Made by a program: the position numbers and the translations under genes
Source of the DNA: Haliscomenobacter sp041740695
GTDB lineage: Bacteria; Bacteroidota; Bacteroidia; Chitinophagales; Saprospiraceae
NCBI RefSeq assembly: GCF_041740695.1
Contig: NZ_JBGSLK010000060.1
Location: forward strand, 1-64,000
DNA length: 64,000 nucleotides
Reading direction: 5' to 3'
Notes under the pieces: model-generated
What the model was told of the DNA's origin: nothing
The model's database searches: none
What the model saw: only the letters and a program-made list of their open reading frames with translations
In this document: one piece after another, positions 62,046 through 64,000 of the stretch
How positions within the stretch are numbered: the first letter of the stretch is position 1
How the letters are laid out: each line of letters starts with the position of its first letter

Positions 62046-62921
62046 CTATTTTGATACAGGTATCGTATAGTCCTTGAGGCTATGCGAGAATACTACTCCG
62101 TAGCCATTCTTTATGTTGGAATAGGTTAAAGGAGGTTCATTAATGCCCTCTATAAACCCATCATCAACTGGCATCGCGCGTTGTGAGCGGTAAGCCTCCT
62201 CACTGATGCCTCCAAATCGAATAACAATTGAATCGGCAACTTGTGGCCCATTGAAGCCCTTAAAATATCCGTCTGGACTTACGCGATAGGTGAGGTTGGT
62301 TTTTTTTCCATTAAAACAAAGGTCAGTAAACACAAATGTTGCGTAACAATTGCCAAGAATTCCATCCTCTGGCACCCAAAATGGGGCTGTTTGTAATAGA
62401 TTGGCTTTTTTGATGGCAATGTCAAAAAAATAATAATCAGGATTCGAGCCATCCTGGATGTCAAAAGACAATTCATTGGTTATTCTACCACTAACAGGTA
62501 GGTTTTTAAAGGTCAGATTTTGAATGGATAGTGGATCAGGAATTTGAATGAAGTTAGATGCTACTGCATCCAAATTCTCTGCGGAGGCCACAATTCGATA
62601 CTTTTTTCCTGCAATTAACCCTATTTTTCCCGCATTAAAATGGACTGAATCACTTAGTGTAAGTTTAAATTGAAATGTACCGCCCTCTTCTTCAATGTAA
62701 ACCTGAGGGTTTTCAGCGAGCAACTCTCCTCTTTCAATTGGACTAAACGGGTCGGTAGACTTCCCCACAGTTAGTGAGATGGTATCAACGCTGAAAAATC
62801 CACTTAGGGTAAGCCTATCTCCCGCATAGTCCGATTGTAGCTTACCAGTCACATCACTATCGCATTGCCAAAACAACAAGAGAGAAAGCACCATACAAAT
62901 GGGTCGGGCTAATGTTTTCAT
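62046..62921 (-). CDS. DUF4249 lipoprotein, TonB receptor partner
   Basis: A 291-aa protein with a lipoprotein signal (MVLSLLLFWQC, Cys at 20). DUF4249 pattern: DRLTLSGFFSVDTISLTVGKS, NPQVYIEEEG, GLIAGKKYRIVASAEN, and the DSIVIRFGGISEEAYRS end. Genes of this family follow a TonB receptor as here (adjacent, 0-nt gap), and the pair works in uptake at the outer membrane. Substrate unknown. Confidence 0.88.
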   Translation of the reverse strand: MKTLARPICMVLSLLLFWQCDSDVTGKLQSDYAGDRLTLSGFFSVDTISLTVGKSTDPFSPIERGELLAENPQVYIEEEGGTFQFKLTLSDSVHFNAGKIGLIAGKKYRIVASAENLDAVASNFIQIPDPLSIQNLTFKNLPVSGRITNELSFDIQDGSNPDYYFFDIAIKKANLLQTAPFWVPEDGILGNCYATFVFTDLCFNGKKTNLTYRVSPDGYFKGFNGPQVADSIVIRFGGISEEAYRSQRAMPVDDGFIEGINEPPLTYSNIKNGYGVVFSHSLKDYTIPVSK

Positions 62922-64000
62922 TTACCATTTTTTAGTGTAAGACAATGTTGGAATGAAAGAAAATAACGCCTTGGAACTCACATAGTAAAAAGACTGATAC
63001 CCAGAGAAAGAATTATATGAAACATTCAGACTTGGGTAGATGGCGTAGGGGTTCTCACGAGCATAAAGGTTGTACACACTGAAGCTCAAAGCAGAGTTGC
63101 TGTTGTTCTTTTTGGACTGATAGTTTTTGGTGAAAGAACAATCCATTCTGTGATAAGTAGGAAGCCTTTGGTTATTCCGTCCAGGCCTTACTTCAGCTAG
63201 ACTGATCCCAGATTGATTAACTATTCTAACCAGGCTGCTTGCATTGTTGATGGGACCCTGATAGCGACCAGAAAGCAGGGTAACCCAGCTTCCACTTTGA
63301 ACAACAAAATTTAGTCCCCAAGTCCAATTGTTCTTCCAGCGTTTAACCAGATTCAGACTTAAATTATGGCGTTTATCATATCGAAACGGGTACCATTCCC
63401 CTCCGTTGATATTGGTGAATTTTCGTTCATTATTGGATAAAGTATAGGCCAGCCAGGCATTAAATCTTTCGGTTTCTCTTTTGATCATTAGTTCTACGCC
63501 CTTGGCACGACCTATACCGTTCTTCTCAATGGTGTTTTCCCAATTGAAATTACTGACCTCAAAAAAATCAATCCCCTGTCGATAATCAATCTGGTTGCGG
63601 AGGTGTTTTTGAAAAGCCTCTACACTAAATTCCCATTTGAGGGAAGGAGTTTTGTAAATAATACCACCAGAATATTGGCGAGCTGACTGTGGCGACACTT
63701 GCTCGGTTGAAGGAACCCATAAATCGCTGAAAAGCCCTAGGGAGTTATTCGCTAAAAGGTGTACAAATTGGGAAGTAGTGGCATAGGCCAGGTTGTATGA
63801 AAATCGATGATGTGCAAAATTGATGTTGAGGCGAGGCTCCCAATAATTTTTAGACTGACTGTTCACTTGGTAAGAAGATCGACGTAACCCAATATTAATT
63901 TTCACCGATTTTAATACATCCCATTCACCCTCTGTAAAAACGGCGTAAGAGAAAGGGTGATAGGTTTTGCTTTGTTTAGTTAAAGAGTCGAGGCTAAAGT
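62922..64000 (-). CDS. TonB-dependent receptor, C-terminal part (runs off the window)
   Basis: The minus frame is open to the last base (…LDSLTKQSKTYHPFSYAVFTEGEWDVLKS) beyond the internal GTG at 63905, so this is the barrel end of a larger receptor. Barrel strands alternate with polar loops (YHRMDCSFTKNYQS, SVYNLYARENPYAIYPS), and the final strand ends TLSYTKKW. Followed immediately by the DUF4249 gene. N-terminal plug and signal peptide are outside the window. Confidence 0.88.
   Translation of the reverse strand, partial: FSLDSLTKQSKTYHPFSYAVFTEGEWDVLKSVKINIGLRRSSYQVNSQSKNYWEPRLNINFAHHRFSYNLAYATTSQFVHLLANNSLGLFSDLWVPSTEQVSPQSARQYSGGIIYKTPSLKWEFSVEAFQKHLRNQIDYRQGIDFFEVSNFNWENTIEKNGIGRAKGVELMIKRETERFNAWLAYTLSNNERKFTNINGGEWYPFRYDKRHNLSLNLVKRWKNNWTWGLNFVVQSGSWVTLLSGRYQGPINNASSLVRIVNQSGISLAEVRPGRNNQRLPTYHRMDCSFTKNYQSKKNNSNSALSFSVYNLYARENPYAIYPSLNVSYNSFSGYQSFYYVSSKALFSFIPTLSYTKKW

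Overview
The window looks like a Bacteroidota chromosome of the Saprospiraceae type, possibly Haliscomenobacter-like. The lineage is inferred from protein families only: type IX secretion C-terminal tails, TonB receptors (one paired with a DUF4249 lipoprotein), MacB/FtsX permeases of about 800 aa, a very large secreted Rhs protein, and exact TAnnTTTG -7 promoter elements. No rRNA, tRNA or CRISPR array was seen.

Region 1 (1-15.4 kb) is an accessory polymorphic-toxin island read on the minus strand. A degenerate M43 metalloprotease precedes a 2154-aa Rhs toxin with an HNH-type tip. Downstream lie three orphan Rhs tips (Ntox8-like, HNH-like and PD-(D/E)xK-like), each a copy of the Rhs core end fused to a different toxin, mostly followed by an immunity gene (DUF2750, SUKH, DUF4304, plus two less certain ORFs). 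Core relics, three related MITE-like inverted repeats and the 3' end of a group II intron mark repeated recombination.

Region 2 (15-27.3 kb) is more ordinary: an XRE regulator, a cytochrome P450, an AlkC-type DNA repair protein, a methylthioribose phosphate pair (mtnA and a class II aldolase) below a LacI regulator, two serine-type cell-wall enzymes in divergent orientation, and htpG. Two gene-free stretches, near 21.4 kb and 27.5 kb, have strings of hairpins ending in intrinsic terminators and are candidate structured RNAs.

Region 3 (27.9-44.6 kb) holds a lipoprotein, a membrane-anchored NACHT ATPase, an ECF sigma factor with its TPR partner, a Cys-rich secreted protein, an SDR/hydrolase pair, a TonB receptor, a KAS III-like enzyme lacking two catalytic residues, an acyl-CoA synthetase and a thioredoxin-like protein.

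Region 4 (44.9-54.6 kb) is one minus-strand operon: a MacA-type adaptor, a MacB-type ATPase and three FtsX permeases, preceded by a good sigma-54 promoter and two enhancer-like dyads. Region 5 (54.7-64 kb) has RDD, M14 carboxypeptidase, KptA, Nudix, a second ECF sigma operon, a TPR protein, and a TonB receptor with DUF4249 that runs off the window.

The most striking feature overall is the density of long intergenic inverted repeats: about nineteen in 64 kb, with arms of roughly 20-80 nt. Several fall into small sequence families, and several start at or overlap a stop codon.
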